Shown here: positions 30,972-39,066 of the stretch, piece after piece
How positions within the stretch are numbered: the first letter of the stretch is position 1
How the letters are laid out: the number at the start of each line of letters is the position of its first letter
Source of the DNA: a virus
IMG/VR virus record: IMGVR_UViG_3300031962_000005
Location: 1 to 48,487 of that record
Length of the DNA stretch: 48,487 bases
Direction: 5' to 3' (one strand)
Position numbers and translations under genes: made by a program
Notes under the pieces: model-generated
Seen by the model: only the letters and a program-made list of their open reading frames with translations
What the model was told of the DNA's origin: nothing
Database searches by the model: none

Positions 30972-32390
30972 TTAGACGCTCCCCGAGGTAAAGGTCCCGG
31001 TCAGGCCCGACGAGGTGCCGGCAAGCTTCCAGGCCGATGGCCCAGTCTGCACGATATACCCTTGCGCCACCAGCGAATTAATCATCACGGTCAAAATGTC
31101 CACGCTTCGCCGCACCGGATCGTTCCCCAAGGTTGGGTCGCGCCGTATCAAGGTTACCCCGTGTCCGCGGGCCGGCAGGGGCGGCGGCGCGGGGGGGATG
31201 CCGCCCGGATTCGTAGAGGGAGCGAGCGGCAAACGAAACCAGGGGGCCCCGAGGAGCGGCGGTCCCCCATGCACTTCGCCGGCGTAAGTCTGGGGCACGA
31301 CAACGACGGGCGCAAGCGCCGGCGCCGCTGGTGCCGGAATGACCGGCAGCCAGGGTGCTCCCTTCATTGGTGGTCCGGACTTGACCTCGGGGGCGTAGAT
31401 TTGCGCCACGGGCGGAGGGGCCGGCGCCTGGATGTGGATGGGAGGGGGGAAGTTTTTGAACCACGGCGCCCCCCTGAGCGGCGGTCCCTGCTTCACTTCG
31501 GGCGCGGTCGGTGGCGAGACGGTCGGCGCCGGCTGCAAGGGGACAACGGGTTGTGGAGGGACGAAAATCTTCCGCCACGGCGATTGAAAGGGAGGCCCGA
31601 GCCTCACTTCCGGTATCCAGGTCGGCGTGGCCACCGCCAGCGCCGGCACAATCGACAGGAGCTCTGGCTGCACGAAGTTAAGGAGCCCTGGGCAGCCTTG
31701 CGCCGAATTGTCATAAAGCTCCTTGACTTCTGTCCCTGACAAGGGCCGCCAGTAGGTCCTAATGTCGTCGAGGGAGCCTTGCCAGAACTGCGAAGCCTGG
31801 TCGTAGGTGCCCAGGTTGTAGTTGCCCCCTCCCGGCGGGTTGATGGTCGCCGCCGCCGAGCTGTCCAGGACTCCGTTCCAGTAAAGCTTGGCCGTGGTGC
31901 CGTCGTAAGTGAGGCACAAGTGCGTCCAGGTATTGACCACCAGCTTCTTGGTCGAGCTGATGAAGTTCGAGCCGACAATGCCGACATCCACGGTGCCGTC
32001 GTTCGTGCCGCCGTCCTGGGCAAACAAGAGGCCGCGCGCCGCCGTGAGTCCGCCGTAGAGGTAAGGAGTGCGGAAGCCGGTGAGGTTAGAGCTGAGGCAC
32101 CAGAAGGCGACCGAGATCGGGGCCCCCGAGCCGACGGGCAGGGAGATAGAGCTGGCCGCGACGAAGGCGGTGGTGCCGTTGAACTTGACACAGGAGCCAA
32201 ATCCACCCGGCCTGGTCGACGTCGCCCAGGTCGCCGCCGTAAAGAGGCCGGTGTTTTGCGCCAGGCCGGCGTCCGGCCATTTCTGGGTCGAGGAATAATG
32301 GGGCAGGGCGATATGCCAGGAAACAAGTCCGGAGGCCAAGAAGTGCGAGCGGTTGACTAAATCCAGGTTATTGAGAATTCCAAGTGGCAT
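30972..32390 (-). CDS. LamG-domain virion protein with Pro-rich repeats
   Basis: 472 aa. Residues about 55-235 form a concanavalin A-like/LamG fold (VKFNGTTAFVAASSISLPVG ... WTHLCLTYDGTTAKLYWNG ... GSLDDIRTYWRPLSGTEVKE). Then four repeats of about 40 residues follow, each with PEVxxGPPxxxxPW (PEVRLGPPFQSPW, PEVKQGPPLRGAPW, PEVKSGPPMKGAPW, GEVHGGPPLLGAPW). The C-terminus ends in a short beta region. LamG domains bind carbohydrate or host surface. The gene sits beside the fibre gene, so receptor binding or decoration is likely. Confidence 0.78.
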   Translation of the reverse strand: MPLGILNNLDLVNRSHFLASGLVSWHIALPHYSSTQKWPDAGLAQNTGLFTAATWATSTRPGGFGSCVKFNGTTAFVAASSISLPVGSGAPISVAFWCLSSNLTGFRTPYLYGGLTAARGLLFAQDGGTNDGTVDVGIVGSNFISSTKKLVVNTWTHLCLTYDGTTAKLYWNGVLDSSAAATINPPGGGNYNLGTYDQASQFWQGSLDDIRTYWRPLSGTEVKELYDNSAQGCPGLLNFVQPELLSIVPALAVATPTWIPEVRLGPPFQSPWRKIFVPPQPVVPLQPAPTVSPPTAPEVKQGPPLRGAPWFKNFPPPIHIQAPAPPPVAQIYAPEVKSGPPMKGAPWLPVIPAPAAPALAPVVVVPQTYAGEVHGGPPLLGAPWFRLPLAPSTNPGGIPPAPPPLPARGHGVTLIRRDPTLGNDPVRRSVDILTVMINSLVAQGYIVQTGPSAWKLAGTSSGLTGTFTSGSV

Positions 32391-32446
32391 ATGATTCTCG
32401 GTTTAACCTGGACCTCTTCTTCTCCCTCAGAGAAGCGGATTGAAAC

Positions 32447-32923
32447 TCACACGTTTTGAATCGAGATCGGTGTGACGGTCAAGACATTGTCCGTGTTGTT
32501 CGCGGTCAGCGTCTGTCCGGTGCCGTCGTTCTTTAAGAGCGCCTTCCACGAGCCGCACGGAATGAGCACGTCTTTCGAGACGACATGCGCGCCCGTGTCG
32601 CCCGTGCCGCCGTACGCATGCCCCAAGAGAGTAAGATCGGGAGGGCGCGGGGGAGCGGCGGCACTGTCCTCGAACGTGCTGCCCGCGTCTATCGACTTTA
32701 TGAACCACAGCGAGAAGCCGGTGTTGGTCGTGGGGCCGCTCTGAAACTTGAAGGTGAGCTGCACCCGGCCATAGATATACCCCAGGATGCCGGCGGTCCC
32801 TTGCACCCAGGCGAAGGCCGGGCCCAAAACAACGGCGTTGTTGGCCATGGCGTTGAGCGCCGTCCCGGTGATGACGGTCTGTGATGTCCCGAGCCCAGCC
32901 CATTCCAGGGTCGTTGTCGCCAT
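32447..32923 (-). CDS. Virion protein, function unknown
   Basis: 158 aa. Beta-rich, Gly/Thr-rich (TSQTVITGTALNAMANNAVVLGP, LTFKFQSGPTTNTGFSLWF) with a short Pro stretch. The style matches the decoration and spike-like proteins of the same cluster. It starts 2 bp from the phosphatase gene end. No family recognised. Confidence 0.65.
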   Translation of the reverse strand: MATTTLEWAGLGTSQTVITGTALNAMANNAVVLGPAFAWVQGTAGILGYIYGRVQLTFKFQSGPTTNTGFSLWFIKSIDAGSTFEDSAAAPPRPPDLTLLGHAYGGTGDTGAHVVSKDVLIPCGSWKALLKNDGTGQTLTANNTDNVLTVTPISIQNV

Positions 32924-32924
32924 A

Positions 32925-33332
32925 CTATTCTCCCAGGATCATGTCAACGAAGACCTGGTTGGTGAGGGAGCCGGGGCGCTTTTCCCGAATCAAGTCAATA
33001 GCCGCTTGCGGGGCCTGTCCCGAGGCGACCAGGTAGAGCGCGATCACGAGCCCCGAGCGGTTGTGCCCCTTGGTGCAGTGCACCAGCATCTTTCGCTCTG
33101 GCAAACTATTGGCGCGGATGAAGGAGACCGCGGCGTCGAGCCGCCAGCGCGGAGGCCGGGCCGGCACGTCCCAGAGCGCCGCCCACAGGATCACCGGTCC
33201 GTCCTGATCAAAGGCGGGCAGGCGCATGTCGGGGACTTCGCGGAGGGAGACAATGAAGTCAAAGCCCGAGGGAGCCAGGGGGAAAGGGGTCTCTCCCCCC
33301 ATCCATAAACCTTCGATTATCTCGGTTTCCAT
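32925..33332 (-). CDS. Dual-specificity/tyrosine phosphatase-like protein
   Basis: 135 aa. Begins METEIIEGLWMGGETPF, a typical start of dual-specificity phosphatases. The P-loop VHCTKGHNRSG holds Cys86 and Arg92 of the HCx5R(S/T) motif; D55 in LWDVP is a candidate general acid. All catalytic elements are present, so it is probably active, removing phosphate from host or virion protein. It lies among virion genes, which is unusual, and its 5' side is occupied by the palindromic element at 33355-33420. Confidence 0.85.
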   Translation of the reverse strand: METEIIEGLWMGGETPFPLAPSGFDFIVSLREVPDMRLPAFDQDGPVILWAALWDVPARPPRWRLDAAVSFIRANSLPERKMLVHCTKGHNRSGLVIALYLVASGQAPQAAIDLIREKRPGSLTNQVFVDMILGE

Positions 33333-33354
33333 CGCGATTCCCCAAAAAATAGCG

Positions 33355-33420
33355 CTTTTCCCTGGGATTTAAGCGCGCCGCGCGCCAAATGGCGCGCCGA
33401 CCCCGCTTTTCCCTGGGATC
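33355..33420. repeat. Palindromic element, one 51-bp unit plus partial second
   Basis: CTTTTCCCTGGGAT begins at 33355 and again at 33406, the same 51-bp period as at 801-917, with the palindrome GCGCGCCAAATGGCGCGCC. The bases before it, AAAATAGCG, also match those before 801. The repeat fills the gap between the phosphatase and the next gene; its end touches that gene's stop at 33419. Confidence 0.9.
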
Positions 33421-34159
33421 AGTTGTAACCGAAAGCCAAAAGTTGTTTCGCCGTGATCGTGTTGCTCGCGCTGTTGGTGCCCCAGGTCGCCGACAGGTTG
33501 AAGTACTGCGTCACCGAATCGTCGAGCGTCAAGGTCCAGGTCGCCGTGTCCGGAGTCGTCGGCTCCAGGGCATAGACGAACGGCGAAGCGAAGCCGCCCG
33601 GACTGGAGACGTAGCCGGCGCCTGAGAGGGTCGCGTTGCCGGCCCCCTGTCCGCCGACCGTGCACGTCAGGTCCAGCCGCAGCTCCCACCATTTGTTAGA
33701 GACGCCGCTTGAGGTGGTGATCTGTGGGGACACGCCGCACGACGTGCCCGAGAGGGTCGCGCTGCCGACCGTGGTCCCGAGCCGGCACTGAAAGATGATC
33801 GTGGGCGTCGATGTCGTGCCCAAGATGCCGCGGGCCAGGAAACCGACCGAGCGGAAAGGCTGCTGGTCGAAGAACAGGGCGGGGATCGTCGGCTGCTGGT
33901 TCTGGCCGGCGAGCAAGCTGGTTTCGCTCGCGGTCGTGTTGACGGCCGTGAAGTCGCCCTTGTTGCGGAAGAAGCATTCCGACCAGGTGCCGGTAAGGCC
34001 CGAGCACTGGATGGCGGCCAGGCGGCGCTCGAGCTGGCGGGCGCGCCTGAGGGCCAAAAAGTCGATCAGGCCGCCGGCGTCGAGGTCGGGGAGCTTGATC
34101 TTGGCAATCGGCCGAAACACCCTGGGGATAGAGCGCGGCCACTGGGGCAGGGTCAGCAT
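33419..34159 (-). CDS. Virion protein, capsid-decoration or spike type
   Basis: 246 aa with AAAGGACCC before the ATG. A basic helical start (residues 1-50) is followed by a beta-rich domain with TWTLTLDDSVTQYFNLSATW and ending NTITAKQLLAFGYN. This ending resembles phage structural proteins of unknown role. Function assigned by neighbourhood only. Confidence 0.68.
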   Translation of the reverse strand: MLTLPQWPRSIPRVFRPIAKIKLPDLDAGGLIDFLALRRARQLERRLAAIQCSGLTGTWSECFFRNKGDFTAVNTTASETSLLAGQNQQPTIPALFFDQQPFRSVGFLARGILGTTSTPTIIFQCRLGTTVGSATLSGTSCGVSPQITTSSGVSNKWWELRLDLTCTVGGQGAGNATLSGAGYVSSPGGFASPFVYALEPTTPDTATWTLTLDDSVTQYFNLSATWGTNSASNTITAKQLLAFGYN

Positions 34160-34185
34160 GGGAAGGGTCCTTTCAAAATAGGAAG

Positions 34186-35154
34186 TTAATATCCGTAGTT
34201 CTGGACAGCGGCATCGTAGGATTGCTGGGTCAGTGGAGCGCCGTCGCCTTGCGGGGTCGTGCTGGAGCCGGAGTAGCCCGGCGTGGCCTGGCCAGAGTAA
34301 TAGTCCCAGCCGACATTGGCGTTGGACTGGTCGAAGCCGTCGCCTTGAGGGGCCGCCGCTCCACCACCGCCTCCCCGTCCTCCCTGCCCGCCCCCCTGGC
34401 TGACTTGCTGTGTCGGCACGGACGCGGGGTTGAACGGTCCGGCGCCGCCGATCCCGAACCCCCCTCCGAGCCCGCCCGAGACATTGAAGCCCGCTCCGCT
34501 TCCTCCCCCGCCCCTGGCCTGGCCGTAAAGCTGCTGCGCCCTCTGGGCGTAGCCTTGCTGCAAGGCAAGCTGCCCGTAGGCCTGTGCGTTCGGGTAGGGC
34601 GAGTTGACCGAGTTCATCCAGTTGAGCTGCTGTCCCGACAGGGCGGTGTTCTGCATGTTGGCCTGGTTGGCGTAGTTGAGCCCCGCCATGCCGAGGTTGG
34701 TCTGATAGCCGGCCTGGAGCTGGGCTAACTGGTTGGCAAGGCCGGTCTGCGCTTTCTGCTCGTCCAAGAGGTTGCCCCTCTGCACCGATTGCTGGACGGT
34801 GGTGTTGCCGAGCCCTGAGTTAATCATTTGCTGGGCGGAGTTGCCGGACTGCTGGGCGTAGGCGTCCTGGATGGCTTGCGACTGTGAAGCGCCGATCCCC
34901 TGAATCCCCCCCATGACCGTGTTGTACAGGTTGCCGTAGCCCCCTTCGATCGCTTGCTGCGCGGTCTGCTGGCGGCCGGCGGTCTGCTGGTAGCCCGAGA
35001 GGATGTTGTTGTAGTTCGATTGGTTGAGGTTGAGCGCGTTCTGGTACGCCCCCATGTAATTGTTGGGGCCGACGGGCGTGCCGAAGTTGAGAGAGCCGCC
35101 GATTTGGCTCCCCTGCTGGATGTTGACATTGGCCGGGTTGGGAAGAGCACTCAT
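34186..35154 (-). CDS. Gln/Gly/Asn-rich internal virion protein
   Basis: 322 aa from ATG at 35154 with AGGAG upstream. The frame is open to 35289, but that extension is encoded by palindromic element C and is not native. Helical Gln/Asn-rich start (YQNALNLNQSNYNNILSGYQ), an Ala/Gln-rich middle, then Gly tracts and a disordered tail. Composition and position beside the nozzle suggest an ejection or tail-tube internal protein. Confidence 0.7.
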   Translation of the reverse strand: MSALPNPANVNIQQGSQIGGSLNFGTPVGPNNYMGAYQNALNLNQSNYNNILSGYQQTAGRQQTAQQAIEGGYGNLYNTVMGGIQGIGASQSQAIQDAYAQQSGNSAQQMINSGLGNTTVQQSVQRGNLLDEQKAQTGLANQLAQLQAGYQTNLGMAGLNYANQANMQNTALSGQQLNWMNSVNSPYPNAQAYGQLALQQGYAQRAQQLYGQARGGGGSGAGFNVSGGLGGGFGIGGAGPFNPASVPTQQVSQGGGQGGRGGGGGAAAPQGDGFDQSNANVGWDYYSGQATPGYSGSSTTPQGDGAPLTQQSYDAAVQNYGY

Positions 35155-35179
35155 TGACAAAGACTCCTGAGAAAGCTCA

Positions 35180-35250
35180 CTTTTCCCTGGGTTCTGCGCG
35201 GTGCGCGCGCCATTTGGCGCGCTCATTTTCCTCGGCGGCGAACTTTTCCT
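35180..35250. repeat. Palindromic element covering the end of the nozzle gene
   Basis: TTTTCCCTGGGTTCTGCGCG and the palindrome GCGCGCCATTTGGCGCGC (35205-35222); 35181-35222 is identical to the reverse complement of 13074-13115. A diverged second TTTTCCTTGGG follows at 35244, about 63 bp on. The nozzle gene ends at 35223, at the edge of the palindrome, so its last codons (RIATQGKVRRRGK) fall in this element. Confidence 0.85.
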
Positions 35251-36944
35251 TGGGTGGCGATCCGTGCCCTGATTTCTTCCATGGCCCATGGCGCCGTGGC
35301 GCTGAGCTGAATGTAGATGGCGTGGCCGGCGCGCCGGATGAAGTTCGTGAAGTTTCGGCCCGCCAGGTTCGTGGTCACCGCCCAGGTCCCCGAGGCGACC
35401 GCCGCCGACGCCAGAGCCGCTTCCGCAGTTGGGCCGACAAAGATCTGGTAACTGACGGGACCGGACGATTGAGCCAGGACGCCCTGCACGTCCTTGAGAA
35501 GCATGTCGTCCAGGTCCTCCGTGTTCAAGGGCCCAATCACGACCTGGGAGGCAATCGGATAGCCGTCGTCATCCGGCGCCGTCGGGCTCACGGCCCTCAC
35601 AAAACCGTCCCAGCTCCCGATAAGGACAACCCGGTCCCCCGGGGTGTTGCCGTCGAAGACACAGCAGCAGAGAGGATCGAGGTTTGTATTGGCGAACTGG
35701 TCTTGCCACCAGGCCCCCGTCCGCTGCTCGTAGAAGAAGTGCGTCGTCACTGCCGGCGCCGCCAAAGGAGTCACGAAGACATGGAGCCCTTGATACCTGT
35801 CGTTCCAGATGAGCCTGATCGAGTTGGCGCCGGTGTCGATATTGACCAAAAGCTGTTCGATGGCCTGGCTGATGCGCTGCGGCTGCTGACCGGGGACCAG
35901 GGAATAGATGCCGGTCTTGTTGGAGACGAAGTAGACGGTGCCGTAAGGGTCCTTGCACCACGGTATCCCCCAGGCCATGCCGATGGCGTCGGAGACCAGG
36001 TCGATTTGCCCACCGGCCATGGGGTCGCCGCGCATCATGTACAGGGTGTGGTCGCCGCCGAAGATCAAGACGTCGTCCGAATAAGGACACAACGAGGTCA
36101 CCACGTCGCCGATGAAGCCTTGCGGGGCGTTGTTGCCGGCGATGGCCTGGGCGGGGGTGATCGACAAGGGGGCGTAGTCGAAGTTTTGCGGATCGCTTAC
36201 CGCGGACATGAACCAGTTCTGTGGATCGTTGATGAGTCCGGACAGGATGATCCGGCCTCTCCAGGTAGCAATAAGGCGGGGAGCGTTTCCGAGGTTGTCG
36301 AGAGGAAGGACGCCCTTGGGCGTGCCAGGGGAACCGCCTGTATCCCCAGCCTGATAGGTTCCGATGACCCAGGGCTGTACGGTATTGATCGAGGGGTCGT
36401 AGAAGACGTAGTTGATACCATCGGCGAACCAGAGTTTTTGGTTGTTGGCGCTTGAGTAAACGAGGCCCGAGAAGTTAAGGGGGGGCGTCTCTCCCGAGTT
36501 ATTTATAGCCGGCGTCCAGACCGTGTCGCCGGCGTTGGCGACGATGACGTTGCCCTGGCTGACGGCCACGACCGTGACGATCCGCCCCGATTGACTGGTT
36601 TGCACATGACCTCCCGGCGGCGCGTAGCCGTCTCCAACGAGCAGGGCCAGTTCTTGCGCCGCCCATAAGACCCCAGCCGGCTGCGTCTGCAAATACTTCG
36701 TCAGGCCCGGCCGGGCTCCTCCGCGCCTTCTGAGGCCCGAGGGCTCGAAACCACGGACGTTAAGGGCGCGGGGAGAGGTGCGGGCATAGATCGGGGTGGC
36801 GAAGTGCTGTTCGGGACGCAAGGGCATTTGATCGACCGGGCGGTTGGGCTGACGGCAGAAGGCTTGCGACACGTCGAGCCCCGCGAGCGGGAAGTGCAGG
36901 GCCTTCATTTCGTCTTGTAGCGGTGCTTGCATGGTCTTTGTCAT
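35223..36944 (-). CDS. Tail nozzle (beta-propeller-like) protein
   Basis: 573 aa. The central part repeats beta-propeller-like strands (LWFADGINYVFYDP, RLIATWRGRIILSGLINDPQ, NWFMSAVSDPQNF, VLIFGGDHTLYMMRG, TVYFVSNKTGIYSLVPG, VLIGSWDGFVRAV). This matches the propeller nozzle proteins of podoviruses (P22 gp10/T7 gp12-like), which close the tail and gate DNA exit. It overlaps the upstream 241-aa gene by 4 bp and shares with it an FPxxGLxxxxxFxRQP and RPGL pattern near the N-terminus. The last codons lie in a palindromic element. Confidence 0.8.
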   Translation of the reverse strand: MTKTMQAPLQDEMKALHFPLAGLDVSQAFCRQPNRPVDQMPLRPEQHFATPIYARTSPRALNVRGFEPSGLRRRGGARPGLTKYLQTQPAGVLWAAQELALLVGDGYAPPGGHVQTSQSGRIVTVVAVSQGNVIVANAGDTVWTPAINNSGETPPLNFSGLVYSSANNQKLWFADGINYVFYDPSINTVQPWVIGTYQAGDTGGSPGTPKGVLPLDNLGNAPRLIATWRGRIILSGLINDPQNWFMSAVSDPQNFDYAPLSITPAQAIAGNNAPQGFIGDVVTSLCPYSDDVLIFGGDHTLYMMRGDPMAGGQIDLVSDAIGMAWGIPWCKDPYGTVYFVSNKTGIYSLVPGQQPQRISQAIEQLLVNIDTGANSIRLIWNDRYQGLHVFVTPLAAPAVTTHFFYEQRTGAWWQDQFANTNLDPLCCCVFDGNTPGDRVVLIGSWDGFVRAVSPTAPDDDGYPIASQVVIGPLNTEDLDDMLLKDVQGVLAQSSGPVSYQIFVGPTAEAALASAAVASGTWAVTTNLAGRNFTNFIRRAGHAIYIQLSATAPWAMEEIRARIATQGKVRRRGK

Positions 36945-37666
36945 GTCCCCACTCCAGGCTGGCCCGTGTAGAGGGGCGGAAGATGGACGGTGACAAAGTC
37001 GCCCGTATTGACCGTGCCGTTGTTGAAGAAATTAACGCCAATCGTGAGCATCATGTTGGCCGAGTCGGAATGGCCGTGATGCTGGGCGTCGAAGTAGCTG
37101 CGCGTCACGGCAATGCTGGCCGTGTCTCCTATGTTGGTGGGCGGAGAAGTGTAGGTCGCCAGCGAAACCCCGCTGTAGCTAATCACCATTGCCCCGGCTG
37201 GAAGGGGAATCGGGTAAACGCTCTGCCCGCCAGAAGGAGGCGTGGGTTGTCCCTTGATCTTCGTCCCATTGAGATGAATGTTGAGGCCCTTGCCCGAGCC
37301 GTGCCTTCTCACGATCCTGCCCGGGTTGCGCACGCGCCGGTTGTTGGTCGAGGGATCGTTAATGACGCCGTCCGGATCGTTGGAGTCGAAGAAGCCGCTT
37401 GTCAGCGCCGCCTCGGTCGGGTCAACAATGATGCCCAGGTGCTGAATCTTGGAGGCGAACCCCAAGACTTGCGCAGGGATGTACTCAACTAGGCCCGGCC
37501 TTGATCCGCCTCTCATCCGCTGAAGGAAGAGATCGTAGGCCCTGACGTTCTTGCCGGTCACGGTTGTTCCAGGAGGCTGGCGCTCGAACTCGGCGACGAG
37601 GTTGAGGCCGTGCATGGGGAAGCTCATGGCTTCGATGGATTCAGGCATGGCGATGGGAGGCGGCAT
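36941..37666 (-). CDS. Virion protein, N-terminal paralogue of the nozzle
   Basis: 241 aa. Residues 15-62 (FPMHGLNLVAEFERQPPGTT ... GGSRPGLVEYI) align in pattern with the start of the nozzle protein (GLDVSQAFCRQP ... GGARPGLTKYL), suggesting duplication of a tail-interacting N-domain. The rest has a beta-rich C-terminus (GDTASIAVTRSYFD ... NFFNNGTVNTGDFVTV) with no known match. ATGA overlap with the nozzle gene. Confidence 0.68.
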   Translation of the reverse strand: MPPPIAMPESIEAMSFPMHGLNLVAEFERQPPGTTVTGKNVRAYDLFLQRMRGGSRPGLVEYIPAQVLGFASKIQHLGIIVDPTEAALTSGFFDSNDPDGVINDPSTNNRRVRNPGRIVRRHGSGKGLNIHLNGTKIKGQPTPPSGGQSVYPIPLPAGAMVISYSGVSLATYTSPPTNIGDTASIAVTRSYFDAQHHGHSDSANMMLTIGVNFFNNGTVNTGDFVTVHLPPLYTGQPGVGT

Positions 37667-37829
37667 GGAATGTGCTTTGGACCTCGCGTCTGGGTTGATA
37701 CAGCCCTAGACCAAATGGGCCGCCGGCCCCCTCTCCAGTGGACCGGCGGCCTTCCTCGTCACGGAGACCAGCCGGACCGCCGCAATTAGCTGACCAAGGC
37801 CTTAGAGCTAAGCGGTCCAGCGTGGATCG
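37667..37829 (-). promoter_or_regulatory. Structured intergenic segment in the late operon
   Basis: 163 bp without a gene. GGCCGCCGG (37718-37726) pairs with CCGGCGGCC (37743-37751), 9 of 9. GGACCG (37774-37779)/CGGTCC (37813-37818) enclose TTAGCT (37786-37791)/AGCTAA (37806-37811). On the minus strand no T-tract follows the first stem, so it is not a standard terminator. The loop AAGGCCTT of the second stem can also pair with the base of the first. It could be an attenuator, RNA processing site or leader for the 241-aa and nozzle genes. Confidence 0.5.
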
Positions 37830-38516
37830 TTAAACGTGGCTGAACGGGGTCGCCAGGGTGCCGGCCCCCACGAGAGTTCCGCTTATCAGCCACTTGCCGG
37901 CGGCGATATCTTGCACGATAAACGTATCCCCAATCGCGGCGCCGCCGGTCGTCGGCGTCGTCGTGCCGATCGTCACGGTGTTCGAGTTGGAAGCGGTCTT
38001 AAACAGGGTGGGCGAGCTGGTGTTCGAGGCGTCGATGCCGACCAGGAGCGAGCCGCAAAAGATGTCGGTGGTGGGCGCCGTGTTCACAATGTAGGCACCG
38101 GTGGTGCTCAATGTGAGGACCGTGAACGCGTAAAACATGCCTGTCCCCGTCGCGGCCGGCAGGGTCGCCGTGAATCCGGCCGCCAAACTGAGGAGATTGT
38201 TGCGGCCCCCGTTCAGTAGCGCGGTCAGGCTGGTGGCGGCGGTGAGGGTGGCCAGGCCGTTGCCCCCAAGATCGCTGGGCACCCACTGACTGGAGGCGAA
38301 GGTGCCGACGTTGATGTAGAACGCCGTGCCGGCCGCTCCCTTGAAGTTGCAGAAGATGGCGCCCGGAGCGAAGCCCTGGATCGAGTTCGTGGGGACGCCG
38401 GTCGTCGCCGCCGACGACGTGCCCGGCTTGGTGGGCAGGCCGAGCATGTGCCCCTGACCGTTGACATAGAGGAAGCGGTCTTCGGCGGAATTGAGGTCCA
38501 GGCGTGAAATGCTCAT
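37830..38516 (-). CDS. Virion protein, beta-rich, conserved phage type
   Basis: 228 aa with AGGGGATACC before the ATG. NSIQGFAPGAIFCNFKGAAG then TAFYINVGTFASSQW is a motif I know in phage head-associated or decoration proteins. Ala/Thr/Gly-rich throughout, with hydrophobic C-terminal strands. Function unknown; it is adjacent to two other proteins of the same style. Confidence 0.7.
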   Translation of the reverse strand: MSISRLDLNSAEDRFLYVNGQGHMLGLPTKPGTSSAATTGVPTNSIQGFAPGAIFCNFKGAAGTAFYINVGTFASSQWVPSDLGGNGLATLTAATSLTALLNGGRNNLLSLAAGFTATLPAATGTGMFYAFTVLTLSTTGAYIVNTAPTTDIFCGSLLVGIDASNTSSPTLFKTASNSNTVTIGTTTPTTGGAAIGDTFIVQDIAAGKWLISGTLVGAGTLATPFSHV

Positions 38517-38525
38517 AGGTATCCC

Positions 38526-39005
38526 CTAAACGGCCACGGTCCAGGAAACCAAGTTGCCGTTGATCGTGATTAATGAGGCGCTGGTGACGGTGGCGGTGAA
38601 GAGCCGCGCGGTAAAGCCGGCCACGGTCGCCGTGCCGGTGACGCTGACGCCCGAGCCGGCCCCCAGGGTGATGGCGTTGGTGGTGACGACGTTGCACAGC
38701 AGGATGAGCCACGACTGGCCGACCGACAGGTTCGAGTCGGCGATCATCTGGGCGTAAGTGCGCGTGGTCAGGGTGCCCGGCGTGGCGCCCGAGTTGGCCG
38801 CGATGCAGAGCGCCGCCCCGGTCAAGTAGCCCACGGCCGCCGTCGAGGATGACAGCGCCGCCGTGTTGTACTGAACCTGGGAACCGGTGATGAAGCCGCC
38901 CGGCCCCGAGACGAGGTCGGCGATGCAGGCCATGGCCTTGATGTCGCTCAAGCGCTCCAAGAGTTCTTGAGCGTCTTTCAAGGCGCGCTGGTCGAGATTG
39001 GTCAT
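38526..39005 (-). CDS. Virion protein, beta-rich
   Basis: 159 aa with AAAGGGGGTC upstream. A helical start (LDQRALKDAQELLERLSDIKA) is followed by Gly/Thr/Ala-rich beta sequence ending TINGNLVSWTVAV. Likely a small decoration or spike component. No family recognised. 61 bp separate it from the next gene. Confidence 0.68.
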   Translation of the reverse strand: MTNLDQRALKDAQELLERLSDIKAMACIADLVSGPGGFITGSQVQYNTAALSSSTAAVGYLTGAALCIAANSGATPGTLTTRTYAQMIADSNLSVGQSWLILLCNVVTTNAITLGAGSGVSVTGTATVAGFTARLFTATVTSASLITINGNLVSWTVAV

Positions 39006-39066
39006 CTGACCCCCTTTGCAAAACCTGTCACAAAGTCGTACACTAACTTGACGTAACCCGTTGATA

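Noticed and set aside
35155-35289. 45-residue N-terminal extension of the 322-aa internal protein
   Set aside because: Encoded by palindromic element C and part of the nozzle gene; the ATG at 35154 has a proper ribosome site.
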